Shown here: one piece after another, positions 21,324 through 28,138 of the stretch
How the letters are laid out: every line of letters begins with the position of its first letter
How positions within the stretch are numbered: the first letter of the stretch is position 1
NCBI RefSeq assembly: GCF_029335315.1
Contig: NZ_JARJLT010000004.1
Span: 18,810 to 82,809 of the forward strand
Length of the DNA stretch: 64,000 nucleotides
From: Pseudomonas citronellolis
Lineage (GTDB): Bacteria; Pseudomonadota; Gammaproteobacteria; Pseudomonadales; Pseudomonadaceae
Direction of reading: 5' to 3'
Notes under the pieces: model-generated
The model's input: the letters and a program-made list of their open reading frames with translations, nothing else
What the model was told of the DNA's origin: nothing
The model's database searches: none
Position numbers and translations under genes: made by a program

Positions 21324-22352
21324 ATGCACGCCCTCGGCTATACCTCCGTACCCGCCCTGCTCAAATACCTGCGCCAGGCCGAACACCTGGGCCTGGACGT
21401 CGACGCCGCCCTGCGCGCCGCCGAGCTGACCCGCGCGCAACTGGCCGACAACAGCCAGCGCCTGCCCAGCGAAGCCCATGAACGGCTGCTCGGGCACTTC
21501 TGCCAGCACGCCGACGACCCGCTGTTCGGCCTGCACGCCGCACGCTTCGTGCAGCCCGGCTCGTGGAGCGTGCTCGGCTACATCACCATGAACTGCGCCA
21601 CCCTGGGCGACGCCATGAGCCGCATCATGCCCTACGAGAAACTCGTCGGGGACATGGGCACCAGCCGCGTCGAGCCCGGTGACGGCCACGTGCGCCTGGT
21701 CTGGAGCTGCCGTCACCAGGGCGCCGAAATCCGCCGCCACATGGTCGAGAACGTGCTCGCCTCCTGGCTGCTGTACGCGCGTTGGATCGCCGATTTCGAA
21801 GGCTCGCCGCAGGAAGTCTGGTTCGAGCATGCGCAGCCGGCCGGCACCGAGCTGGCCGAATACGAGCGGCTGTTCGGCTGCCCGGTGCGCTTCGAACAGC
21901 CCTGCAGCGCGCTGCTGGTGCCGCTGGCGCTGCTCGGTTTCCCGCTGCGCCAGGCCGACCCGAACCTGCTGCGCACCCTGGAAGAACACGCCCTGGCGCT
22001 GATGGCCGAACTGGACGATGACGAGCCGCTGCCGCTACGGGTGAAGAACGCCCTGCGCCTGCTGATGAAGGACGGCCTGCCGCGCAAGGAGCGCGTGGCC
22101 GAGCGCTTCGCGATGACCGTGCGCACCCTGCAGCGCCACCTGCAACAGTCCGGCACCAGCTACCAGCAGATCCTCGACGCGCTGCGCCAGGAACTGGCCG
22201 AGCACTACCTGCTGCACAGTGACCTGCAGATCCAGGACATCGCCCAGTACCTGGGCTTCACCGAGTCGCGCTCGTTCCACCGCAGCTTCAAGGGCTGGAC
22301 CGGCGAGACGCCGGGGGAGTACCGCCAGCGCCATCGGCCGGCGGCGGGCTGA
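21324..22352 (+). CDS. AraC-family transcriptional regulator
   Basis: 342 residues. An N-terminal Arabinose_bd-type (OruR/ArgR-like) domain (about 15-200) is followed by a C-terminal AraC helix-turn-helix pair, with VAERFAMTVRTLQRHLQ as first helix-turn-helix and IQDIAQYLGFTESRSFHRSFKGWTGETPGEYR as second. The ATG at 21324 was chosen over one at 21198 because the latter would overlap the divergent AGPS-like gene and adds non-homologous sequence. Divergent arrangement over about 124 bp suggests it controls the AGPS-like/GlpD/FGGY/YegS operon, probably as an activator. Inducer unknown. Confidence 0.92.
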   Translation: MHALGYTSVPALLKYLRQAEHLGLDVDAALRAAELTRAQLADNSQRLPSEAHERLLGHFCQHADDPLFGLHAARFVQPGSWSVLGYITMNCATLGDAMSRIMPYEKLVGDMGTSRVEPGDGHVRLVWSCRHQGAEIRRHMVENVLASWLLYARWIADFEGSPQEVWFEHAQPAGTELAEYERLFGCPVRFEQPCSALLVPLALLGFPLRQADPNLLRTLEEHALALMAELDDDEPLPLRVKNALRLLMKDGLPRKERVAERFAMTVRTLQRHLQQSGTSYQQILDALRQELAEHYLLHSDLQIQDIAQYLGFTESRSFHRSFKGWTGETPGEYRQRHRPAAG

Positions 22353-22369
22353 GCGAACGCTCCCGGAAC

Positions 22370-22510
22370 GTAGGGCGAATAACGCCTAGGGCGTTATCCA
22401 CCGCTTGGCCTGTGGCTTCGGTGTGTCGGCGGATAACCGCGAACGGTTATTCGCCCTACGTCACCGTCAGGCCTGGCGTAGGGCGAATAACGCCTAAAGC
22501 GTTATCCGCC
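22370..22510. repeat. REP-like inverted-repeat element 3 plus half copy
   Basis: Full element 22370-22459: GTAGGGCGAATAACGC-ctagg-GCGTTATCC... facing GGCGGATAACCG-cgaa-CGGTTATTCGCCCTAC. A half copy, GTAGGGCGAATAACGC-ctaaa-GCGTTATCCGCC, follows at 22478-22510. It occupies the gap between the convergent AraC gene and moeA. Confidence 0.78.
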
Positions 22511-22517
22511 GTCTGGT

Positions 22518-23732
22518 CTACAGCAGTACTTCGCTGAGCGGGATGAAGGTCACCGCTTCGCCCGCTTCCAGCGTCCGCCCCTCGCGCACCTCCACCAGGC
22601 CGTCGGCCCAGGCGGCGCTGCGCAGAACACCGGAGCTCTGGTTCGGGTAGAGCAGCGCCCGGCCGTTCTCCAGGCGCGCGCGCAGGTACTCGCGGCGGTT
22701 GCCGGCGTGCTTCCAGGCGAAGCCGGCGGGCACCTCGAAACGCAGCGGCGTCACCGCTTCCACACCCAGGCGGCGCAGCAGGTAAGGCCGCGCCAGCAGC
22801 GCGAAGGTCACCAGGGTGGAGGCCGGGTTGCCCGGCAGGCCGATCACCGGAACGCCCTGGTAATGGCCGACGGTGAGCGGCTTGCCCGGCTTGATCGCCA
22901 GCTTCCACAGGGCCAGCTCGCCGGCCTCGCGCAGGGCCGCGCCGAGGAAGTCCGCCTCGCCCACCGAGACGCCGCCGGTGGACAGGATCAGATCGACGCC
23001 CGCGAGCGCGGCCAGCGCCTGGCGGGTCTTCGCCAGGTCGTCGGGAAGGATGCCGGCGTCCACCACCTCGCAGCCGCTGCGCAACAGCCAGACCTTCAGC
23101 AGGGCGCGGTTGCTGTTGTAGATCTGCCCGGGCTGCAGCGCCGTGCCCGGCTCCACCAGTTCGTCGCCGGTGGACAGCAGCGCCACGCGCGGCTTGCGCC
23201 GCACCGTCAGCTCGGCCTGGCCGAGGGACGCGGCGAGCCCCAGCTCGATGGCGCCCAGGCGCGTGCCGGCCGGCAGCATCGTGTCGCCACGGCGGGTTTC
23301 CTGGCCCTGGGGGCGGATGTGCTGGCCGCCCTTGAGCGGCTCCAGGAAACGCACGCGGCCGTCGTCGAGGACCTCGACGTTCTCCTGCATCTCCACGCAA
23401 TCCGCGCCCTGGGGCAGCGGCGCGCCGGTGAAGATGCGCGCGCAGGTGCCGGGTTGCAGCGCCTGCGGCGCGACCCCGGCGAAAATCTTCTGGCTCACCG
23501 CCAGCGGCTCGCCCTGCCAGTCGGCCAGGCGCAGCGCGTAGCCGTCCATGGCGCTGTTGTCCCAGGGCGGCAGGTCGAGGCCGGCCAGCAGCGGCTCAGC
23601 CAGCACCCGACCATCGGCTTCGGCCAGCGCCACGGTTTCGGTCGCGTCGATGGGCGCCTGGCGCGCCAGCTCCATCAACTGCGCCAGGGCGTCCTCCACC
23701 GGCAGCAGGCCGGGTTTGTCGCAGCAGCTCAT
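22518..23732 (-). CDS. moeA: Molybdopterin molybdenumtransferase MoeA
   Basis: 404 residues, the usual length. It inserts molybdate into adenylylated molybdopterin, the last step of Moco formation, in the cytoplasm. Recognisable parts are the N-terminal ALAEADGRVLAEPLLAGLDLPPWDNSAMDGYA segment (here cited by its WDNSAMDGYA core), the central molybdopterin-binding LSTGGVSVGEADF and GKPLTVGHYQGVPVIGLPGNP (cited by VIGLPGNPAS), and a C-terminal beta domain. The ATG at 23730-23732 overlaps the moaB stop by the sequence ATGA, so moaB and moeA are translationally coupled. Pseudomonas often has two moeA copies; this one corresponds in position to PAO1 moeA2 as I recall. Confidence 0.95.
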   Translation of the reverse strand: MSCCDKPGLLPVEDALAQLMELARQAPIDATETVALAEADGRVLAEPLLAGLDLPPWDNSAMDGYALRLADWQGEPLAVSQKIFAGVAPQALQPGTCARIFTGAPLPQGADCVEMQENVEVLDDGRVRFLEPLKGGQHIRPQGQETRRGDTMLPAGTRLGAIELGLAASLGQAELTVRRKPRVALLSTGDELVEPGTALQPGQIYNSNRALLKVWLLRSGCEVVDAGILPDDLAKTRQALAALAGVDLILSTGGVSVGEADFLGAALREAGELALWKLAIKPGKPLTVGHYQGVPVIGLPGNPASTLVTFALLARPYLLRRLGVEAVTPLRFEVPAGFAWKHAGNRREYLRARLENGRALLYPNQSSGVLRSAAWADGLVEVREGRTLEAGEAVTFIPLSEVLL

Positions 23733-24268
23733 CCGCGGCTCTCGCAGGGCGCCGCCTGCTTCAGGTGCGGGACGAAGTTGCAGGGGCGATGACGGGCGTC
23801 CAGCTGCTCGACGAGGATGCCGTCCCAGGCCGTACGGCAGGCGTTGGTGGAGCCCGGCAGGCAGCACACCAGCGTGCCGTTGGCCAGCCCGGCGAGGGCG
23901 CGCGATTGCACGGTGGAGGTGCCGATGTCGGCCACCGAGATCTGCCGGAACAGCTCGCCGAACCCGTCGACGACCTTGTCCAGCAGGCAGGTCACCGCTT
24001 CCGGGGTGCTGTCGCGGCCGGTGAAGCCGGTGCCGCCGGTGATCAGCACCACCTGTACGTCTTCCTCGGCGATCCAGGTGGCGACCTGGGCACGGATGCG
24101 ATACAGGTCGTCCTTGAGCAACACGCGCGCGGCGAGGTTGTGCCCGGCGGCGCTCAGGCGGTCGACGAACAGCTGGCCGGAGGTGTCGGTTTCCAGGGTG
24201 CGGGTATCGCTGACGGTGAGGACGGCGATGTTCAGCGGCACGAATGCCGGCGTGGCCAGATGGCTCAT
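23729..24268 (-). CDS. moaB: Molybdenum cofactor biosynthesis protein MoaB/MogA family
   Basis: 179 residues. A MoCF-binding domain with IAVLTVSDTRTLETDTSG, the nucleotide/molybdopterin site VVLITGGTGFTGRDSTPEAV, and LVCCLPGSTNACRTAWDG. Members adenylylate molybdopterin before metal insertion by MoeA. The start ATG at 24266-24268 gives the standard N-terminus; upstream extension of the frame is not supported. It overlaps moeA by 4 bp (operon) and is divergent from mobA across about 70 bp, consistent with a Moco-processing cluster. Confidence 0.94.
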   Translation of the reverse strand: MSHLATPAFVPLNIAVLTVSDTRTLETDTSGQLFVDRLSAAGHNLAARVLLKDDLYRIRAQVATWIAEEDVQVVLITGGTGFTGRDSTPEAVTCLLDKVVDGFGELFRQISVADIGTSTVQSRALAGLANGTLVCCLPGSTNACRTAWDGILVEQLDARHRPCNFVPHLKQAAPCESRG

Positions 24269-24338
24269 GGACGGTGTCCTTGCTTGAGAGGCGGGGGATG
24301 CCGGTGTTATATCACAGGCCCAACCCGGAGACCCTGCC

Positions 24339-24923
24339 ATGCCCGACGCCCTGCCCCCCTGCTCCGTGCTGCTGCTCGCCGGTGGTCGCGGCCAACGCCT
24401 GGGCGGTCGCGACAAGGGCCTGGTGGAATGGCACGGGCGGCCCCTGATCGAGTACCTGTACGAACGCGTGCGCCCGCTCAGCGACGACCTGATCCTCTCC
24501 TGCAACCGCAACGCCGAGCGCTACCGCGCCTACGCCGACCAGCTGGTGCACGACGACACCCCCGACTACCCCGGCCCCCTGGCCGGGATCCGCGCCGGCC
24601 TCGCCGCCGCCCGCCACCGCTGGCTGCTGGTGCTGCCGTGCGACGCCCCGCGCATCGACGACGCGCTGCTCGCCAGCCTGCGCCAGGCCGCCGCGCGGGA
24701 GCCGACGGTGCCGCACATGCTCCACGACGGCCGCCACTGGGAACCGCTGTTCTGCATCATCCCCCGCGACCTGGCGCCGCAGCTGGAAGCCGCCTGGGCA
24801 CGCGGCGAGCGCAGCCCGCGCCAGGCCCTGCAACCCCTGGGCACGCGGCCGGTGCACTGCGCGGCGGACGATCCGCGCCTGGCCAACCTGAATACCCCGG
24901 ACCTGCTGGAACGGCCGTCGTAG
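24339..24923 (+). CDS. mobA: Molybdenum cofactor guanylyltransferase MobA
   Basis: 194 residues. The N-terminal nucleotidyltransferase signature [19 protein letters not shown] and the [10 protein letters not shown] metal-binding segment identify MobA, which attaches GMP to Moco to give the guanine dinucleotide form used by DMSO-reductase-family enzymes such as nitrate reductases. Start is preceded by GGAG at 8 nt. Divergent from moaB-moeA; together these three genes cover the last steps of bis-MGD formation. Confidence 0.94.
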   Translation: MPDALPPCSVLLLAGGRGQRLGGRDKGLVEWHGRPLIEYLYERVRPLSDDLILSCNRNAERYRAYADQLVHDDTPDYPGPLAGIRAGLAAARHRWLLVLPCDAPRIDDALLASLRQAAAREPTVPHMLHDGRHWEPLFCIIPRDLAPQLEAAWARGERSPRQALQPLGTRPVHCAADDPRLANLNTPDLLERPS

Positions 24924-24956
24924 AGCGACTCCTCCGTTTTTTCGAGAAAATTCGTG

Positions 24957-24984
24957 GAACTTCGCTGGCAAGCTGCCGGTCCCT
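24957..24984 (+). promoter_or_regulatory. Candidate AlgU (extracytoplasmic sigma) promoter
   Basis: GAACTT (24957-24962), 17 bp, then TCCCT (24980-24984), about 46 bp before the lipoprotein ATG. The -35 matches the sigma-E/AlgU consensus exactly; the -10 only partly (TC then non-consensus bases). Plausible for a small envelope lipoprotein but unproven. Confidence 0.35.
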
Positions 24985-25030
24985 ACTTGCGTATTCACTG
25001 GCTATATCACTTCGTACAGGAGATATACGA

Positions 25031-25252
25031 ATGATCAATCGGGCGCTTCCGGCATTCCTGCTGGTCCTGGGCTTCGGCGTACTCGCTGGCTGCTCCAGCC
25101 CCAGCGTCATCACCTTGAACGACGGCCGCGAGATCCAGTCCGTCGATACCCCAAAGTACGACGACGACACCGGCTTCTATGAATTCGAACAACTGGACGG
25201 CAAACGTGTACGGGTGAACAAGGACCAGGTACGCACCGTCAAGGATCTCTGA
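25031..25252 (+). CDS. Small YgdI/YgdR-family lipoprotein
   Basis: 73 residues. Lipobox VLAGC puts the lipidated Cys at residue 21; the mature 53 residues form the SH3-like YgdI/YgdR domain (VITLNDGREIQSVDTPKYD, later FEQLDGKRVRVNKDQV). It is probably anchored in the outer membrane and of unknown function. A strong AGGAGATATACGA leader precedes the ATG. Upstream of it is an AlgU-like promoter candidate and downstream a long terminator hairpin, so it is likely a single-gene transcript. Confidence 0.92.
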   Translation: MINRALPAFLLVLGFGVLAGCSSPSVITLNDGREIQSVDTPKYDDDTGFYEFEQLDGKRVRVNKDQVRTVKDL

Positions 25253-25274
25253 TCCTTCCTGCGCCCAGCGCCAG

Positions 25275-25317
25275 CGACGCCCCGCCGGACTCTGAGTCCC
25301 GCGGGGCGTCGTGGTTT
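25275..25317 (+). terminator. Terminator after the YgdI-type lipoprotein
   Basis: CGACGCCCCGC (25275-25285) pairs perfectly with GCGGGGCGTCG (25301-25311). Inside, GGACT-ctg-AGTCC extends the stem after a single c/c mismatch. A short T run (TGGTTTT) follows. Confidence 0.75.
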
Positions 25318-25401
25318 TCCGGGCAGGGAAAAATATTTTCAAAAATTTTTCGCTAACCCCTTGTGCATCAAAAGTTTTTCGGTAGAATGCGCGCCATCAA
25401 A

Positions 25402-25478
25402 CGGAGCGTAGCGCAGCTTGGTAGCGCGTCTCGTTCGGGACGAGAAGGTCGCTGGTTCGAATCCAGTCGCTCCGACCA
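25402..25478 (+). tRNA. tRNA-Pro, anticodon CGG
   Basis: 77 nt with an encoded CCA end. The acceptor stem CGGAGCG/CGCTCCG pairs perfectly over 7 bp; D-arm GCGC...GCGC; anticodon stem TCTCG/CGAGA with loop TTCGGGA, giving anticodon CGG at loop positions 3-5; T-arm GCTGG-TTCGAAT-CCAGT is canonical. The first base pair C1-G72 is typical of bacterial tRNA-Pro. It decodes CCG, an abundant codon in this GC-rich genome. Followed by a strong terminator. Confidence 0.96.
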
Positions 25479-25485
25479 AATCCCG

Positions 25486-25516
25486 AAAAACCCGCCTTAA
25501 TCGGCGGGTTTTTTAT
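25486..25516 (+). terminator. tRNA-Pro terminator
   Basis: AACCCGCC (25489-25496), 6-nt loop, GGCGGGTT (25503-25510), then TTTT. Starts 11 bp after the CCA end. Confidence 0.9.
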
Positions 25517-25540
25517 TGCCCGCGATTTTTCCCGGGCGCG

Positions 25541-25572
25541 AAAAAAAGCCCGCCCCCTCGGCGGGCTTTTTC
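25541..25572. terminator. Bidirectional terminator
   Basis: GCCCGCC (25548-25554), loop CCCTC, GGCGGGC (25560-25566), with an A-run on the left and a T-run on the right. It can end transcription from the tRNA side and from the minus-strand dehydrogenase gene that stops at 25585. Confidence 0.85.
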
Positions 25573-25584
25573 ATGGACGGCGGA

Positions 25585-26460
25585 TCAGGCCTGCCCGGAA
25601 CGGCGCAGCGCCACCTGCGCCAGGGCCGACCAGTCGCATTCGCCATCGCCCTGGGCGACCGCTTCGAGCAGGTTGTCGCGCAGCACACTGGCGAACGGCA
25701 GCGGCACGTGACGGCTCTGCCCCGCCGCCAACGCCAGGTTCACGTCCTTGAGCCCGAGCACCAGGCGAAAGCCCGCCGGCTCGTAGCGCTGCTCGGCGAT
25801 CAGCGCGCCGTAGTTGCGGTACACCGGCGCGTTGAACAAGGTGCTGCCCATGATCTCCAGTAGCTGCGCGGGCTCCACGCCGAAGCCCTTGGTCAGCGCC
25901 GAGGCCTCGCCCATGGCCTCGATGGCGCTGGCGATCATGAAGTTGCCGGCGATCTTCACCGCCGCCGCGCGCAGCGGGTCGTCGCCCAGCGGCCAGGTCT
26001 TCTGGCCCATGGCGTCGAGCAGCGGCTGCACTTCGGCGATGGCTTCGGCAGGGCCGGCGGCAAGGATGTTGAGCTTGCCCGCCTCGGCCACTTCGGTGCG
26101 GCCGAATACCGGCGCGGCGATATACGTCAGGTCGCGGGCGCGATGGCGTTCGACCAGTTCGCCGACCAGCGCCACCGACAGGGTCGCCATGCCCAGGTGG
26201 ATCAGCCCCGGACGGGCCGCGTCCAGCGCGCCGCTGTCGAGGATCACCGCGCGGGTCGCGGCGTCGTCGGCGAGCATGGAGATCACCACGTCGGCGTCGA
26301 ACGCCGCCAGCGGGTCGGCCGCCGCCGCGCCACCGATGGCCAGCAATGGCTCCAGCGCCGCCGGCGAGCGGTTCCACAGGTGCACCTGATGTCCGGCGCG
26401 AATCAGGTTGGCGGCCATGCCGGCCCCCATGCCACCGAGGCCGAGGAATCCGATTTTCAT
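25585..26460 (-). CDS. NAD(P)-dependent beta-hydroxyacid dehydrogenase (3-hydroxyisobutyrate dehydrogenase family)
   Basis: 291 residues. N-terminal Rossmann motif IGFLGLGGMGAGMAANL; the substrate-binding DAPVFGR-type segment appears as IAAPVFGRTEVAEAGKL; catalytic Lys in the helix AAAVKIAGNFMI; C-terminal LVLGLKDVNLAL. The family includes 3-hydroxyisobutyrate dehydrogenase, tartronate semialdehyde reductase and GLYR-type glyoxylate/succinic-semialdehyde reductases; the APVFGR variant is closest, from memory, to the GLYR group. Start ATG 26458-26460; the upstream frame extension lacks support. First protein gene after tRNA-Pro, in a block that looks accessory. Confidence 0.88.
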   Translation of the reverse strand: MKIGFLGLGGMGAGMAANLIRAGHQVHLWNRSPAALEPLLAIGGAAAADPLAAFDADVVISMLADDAATRAVILDSGALDAARPGLIHLGMATLSVALVGELVERHRARDLTYIAAPVFGRTEVAEAGKLNILAAGPAEAIAEVQPLLDAMGQKTWPLGDDPLRAAAVKIAGNFMIASAIEAMGEASALTKGFGVEPAQLLEIMGSTLFNAPVYRNYGALIAEQRYEPAGFRLVLGLKDVNLALAAGQSRHVPLPFASVLRDNLLEAVAQGDGECDWSALAQVALRRSGQA

Positions 26461-26536
26461 CTTGCAGTCTCCAACGCAAAGGGAAGGTCGACTACAAGCC
26501 TGCCACAGCGCAGCGCGCTTGGCGTGCGGGAACGGC

Positions 26537-26776
26537 TCAGGCGCGCAGGAAGGCGGCGACCTGCTCGGCATCGAACGGCCAGTTCAGCTCCGCGCCGCTG
26601 TCGCAGCGGCGCAGCACCGGGATACTGAGGCCGTAGCGCTCCACCCATTCCTCACGGTCGGCGATATCGAGCAGCTCGACCAGCAGGCCGTGCTCGACGA
26701 AAGGCATCAGCACCGCCTCCGCCACCTCGCACAGGTGGCAGCCGAGGGTGCCGAACAGCTGGCATTCAGGACTCAT
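26537..26776 (-). CDS. Glutaredoxin-like thioredoxin-fold protein
   Basis: 79 residues. A minimal thioredoxin fold with a GCHLCE redox motif (CxxC) near residue 13 and a cis-proline segment LSIPVLRR; resembles the DUF836/YruB-type glutaredoxin-like family. The length is complete for that family. It lies 14 bp downstream of the TetR gene stop at 26791 and on the same strand, so it may be co-transcribed with that regulator. Confidence 0.87.
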   Translation of the reverse strand: MSPECQLFGTLGCHLCEVAEAVLMPFVEHGLLVELLDIADREEWVERYGLSIPVLRRCDSGAELNWPFDAEQVAAFLRA

Positions 26777-26790
26777 GCGCTCCTCCAGGA

Positions 26791-27360
26791 TCACAGGCCG
26801 GCCCCGCGCAGCAGGGTGTCGGCGGCCTCGCGGGCCTCCAGCGCCTGGTCGGCGGGCCCGTGCATGTGGGCCATGACCAGAACGCCTTCCATCAAATATT
26901 GCAGCTGCCGGGCGAGCTTGCCCGCCTCCTTCGCCCCCAGGCGCTGCAGCTGGTCTTGCAGGAAGGCCTCGATGAAGCCCTTGTGCTGGGCGGCCTGGCG
27001 GTGGATCGGATGGTCGCGCTCGTGGAACTCGGCGGCGGCGTGGATGAACGCGCAGCCCTGGAAATCCTCCTCCTGCAGGTAGGCGTGCAGGCGGTCGAAC
27101 AGCGCCAGCACCAGCTCCCGCGAGGCCGGCGGCAAGCCCTCGCCGAAGCGCCGCACGGTGCGCGCGTGACGCTCCTCCAGGGCGGCCATGATCAGTTCGT
27201 CCTTGGACTTGAAATGCTTGTACAGGGTCATCTTCGCCACGCCCGACTCGGCGAGGATGCGATCGATGCCGGTGGCGTGGTAGCCCTCGCGGTAGAACAG
27301 CTCGAGGGCGGTGTTGAGCAACTGCTCGCGCTTGCTGGAAGCCTGCTTGGTGGACGACAT
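26791..27360 (-). CDS. TetR-family transcriptional regulator
   Basis: 189 residues. N-terminal TetR helix-turn-helix (about 10-58): REQLLNTALELFYREGYHAT, then ESGVAKMTLYKHFKSKDELI. The C-terminal half is the ligand and dimer domain with FQGCAFIHAAAEF, like the TetR_C group of quinone or electrophile-sensing regulators; the Cys in GCAF could be a sensor residue (inference). The ATG at 27358-27360 was chosen; the frame runs open upstream through unrelated sequence. Divergent from the GST gene with a perfect palindrome between them, so autoregulation and repression of the GST/MBL pair are likely. Confidence 0.92.
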   Translation of the reverse strand: MSSTKQASSKREQLLNTALELFYREGYHATGIDRILAESGVAKMTLYKHFKSKDELIMAALEERHARTVRRFGEGLPPASRELVLALFDRLHAYLQEEDFQGCAFIHAAAEFHERDHPIHRQAAQHKGFIEAFLQDQLQRLGAKEAGKLARQLQYLMEGVLVMAHMHGPADQALEAREAADTLLRGAGL

Positions 27361-27455
27361 GGGCACCTCCTGGGCCGCCATTATGCGCGAGCCTCGGGGC
27401 GGCTTGAACCGCCCCGCCGGTCGCACGGACATGACTGGATGCATTTCATCTTGAA

Positions 27456-27477
27456 ATAGACAGACTTGTCTGTCTAT
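27456..27477. promoter_or_regulatory. Operator palindrome between TetR and GST genes
   Basis: ATAGACAGAC-TT-GTCTGTCTAT: 10-bp perfect arms, 2-bp spacer, centred between the divergent genes (96 bp from the TetR start, 49 bp from the GST start). The size and symmetry fit a TetR dimer site. Confidence 0.8.
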
Positions 27478-27525
27478 CATCCATCGTAGCAGTTCCCACC
27501 AACAACGCCCAAAAGGAACACCGCC

Positions 27526-28122
27526 ATGCGCCTCCACGACGTCCCGCTCTCCGGCAATGCCTACAAGGTCCGCCTGTTCCTCGCCCTGATCGGCCGCCAG
27601 GCGCAGCTGACCCAGGTCGATCTGCGCAGCGGCGCGCACAAGCGCCCGGCGTTCCTCGCCATCAACCCGCGCGGCCAGGTGCCGGCACTGGAGGACGGCG
27701 AATACGGCCTGGGCGACTCCCAGGCGATCCTGGTCTACCTGGCGCGGCGCTACGCCGAGGAAGCCTGGTACCCGCTGGACGCCGAGACCCAGGGGCGCAT
27801 CGCCCACTGGCTGAGCTTCGCCGCCAACGAGATCCAGCACGGCCCGGCCCAGGCGCGGGTGATCCAGCTGTTCAAGCGCCCCGGCGACCTGGCGAGCGCC
27901 CAGGCCAAGGGACGCCAGGCCCTGGAACTGCTCGACGGCGAACTCGCGCGGCACCCCTGGCTGGCGCGCACGGCGGCACCCAGCATCGCCGACGTGGCGA
28001 TCTATCCCTACGTGGCGATGGCCGGTGAAGGCGGCCTGGAACCAGGCGCCTACCCTCACCTGAACGCCTGGATGGGGCGTGTACGCGCCCTGCCCGGCTA
28101 TCTCCCGCTGCCGACCCTGTAA
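27526..28122 (+). CDS. Glutathione S-transferase
   Basis: 198 residues. An N-terminal thioredoxin-like domain (1-80) with the probable catalytic Ser in PLSGNAYKVRLFLAL, the cis-Pro segment GQVPALEDG and the glutathione-contact motif LGDSQAILVYLARRY; a helical C-terminal domain follows, ending in ALPGYLPLPTL. It likely conjugates or reduces electrophiles in the cytoplasm. Probably the first gene of an operon with the MBL-fold enzyme (16-bp gap), controlled by the divergent TetR protein through the palindrome at 27456-27477. Confidence 0.92.
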   Translation: MRLHDVPLSGNAYKVRLFLALIGRQAQLTQVDLRSGAHKRPAFLAINPRGQVPALEDGEYGLGDSQAILVYLARRYAEEAWYPLDAETQGRIAHWLSFAANEIQHGPAQARVIQLFKRPGDLASAQAKGRQALELLDGELARHPWLARTAAPSIADVAIYPYVAMAGEGGLEPGAYPHLNAWMGRVRALPGYLPLPTL

Positions 28123-28138
28123 GAACGGACGACCGATC

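Noticed and set aside
25402..25478. tRNA-Arg reading of this tRNA
   Set aside because: The anticodon loop TTCGGGA gives CGG, which pairs with the proline codon CCG; C1-G72 also fits tRNA-Pro.
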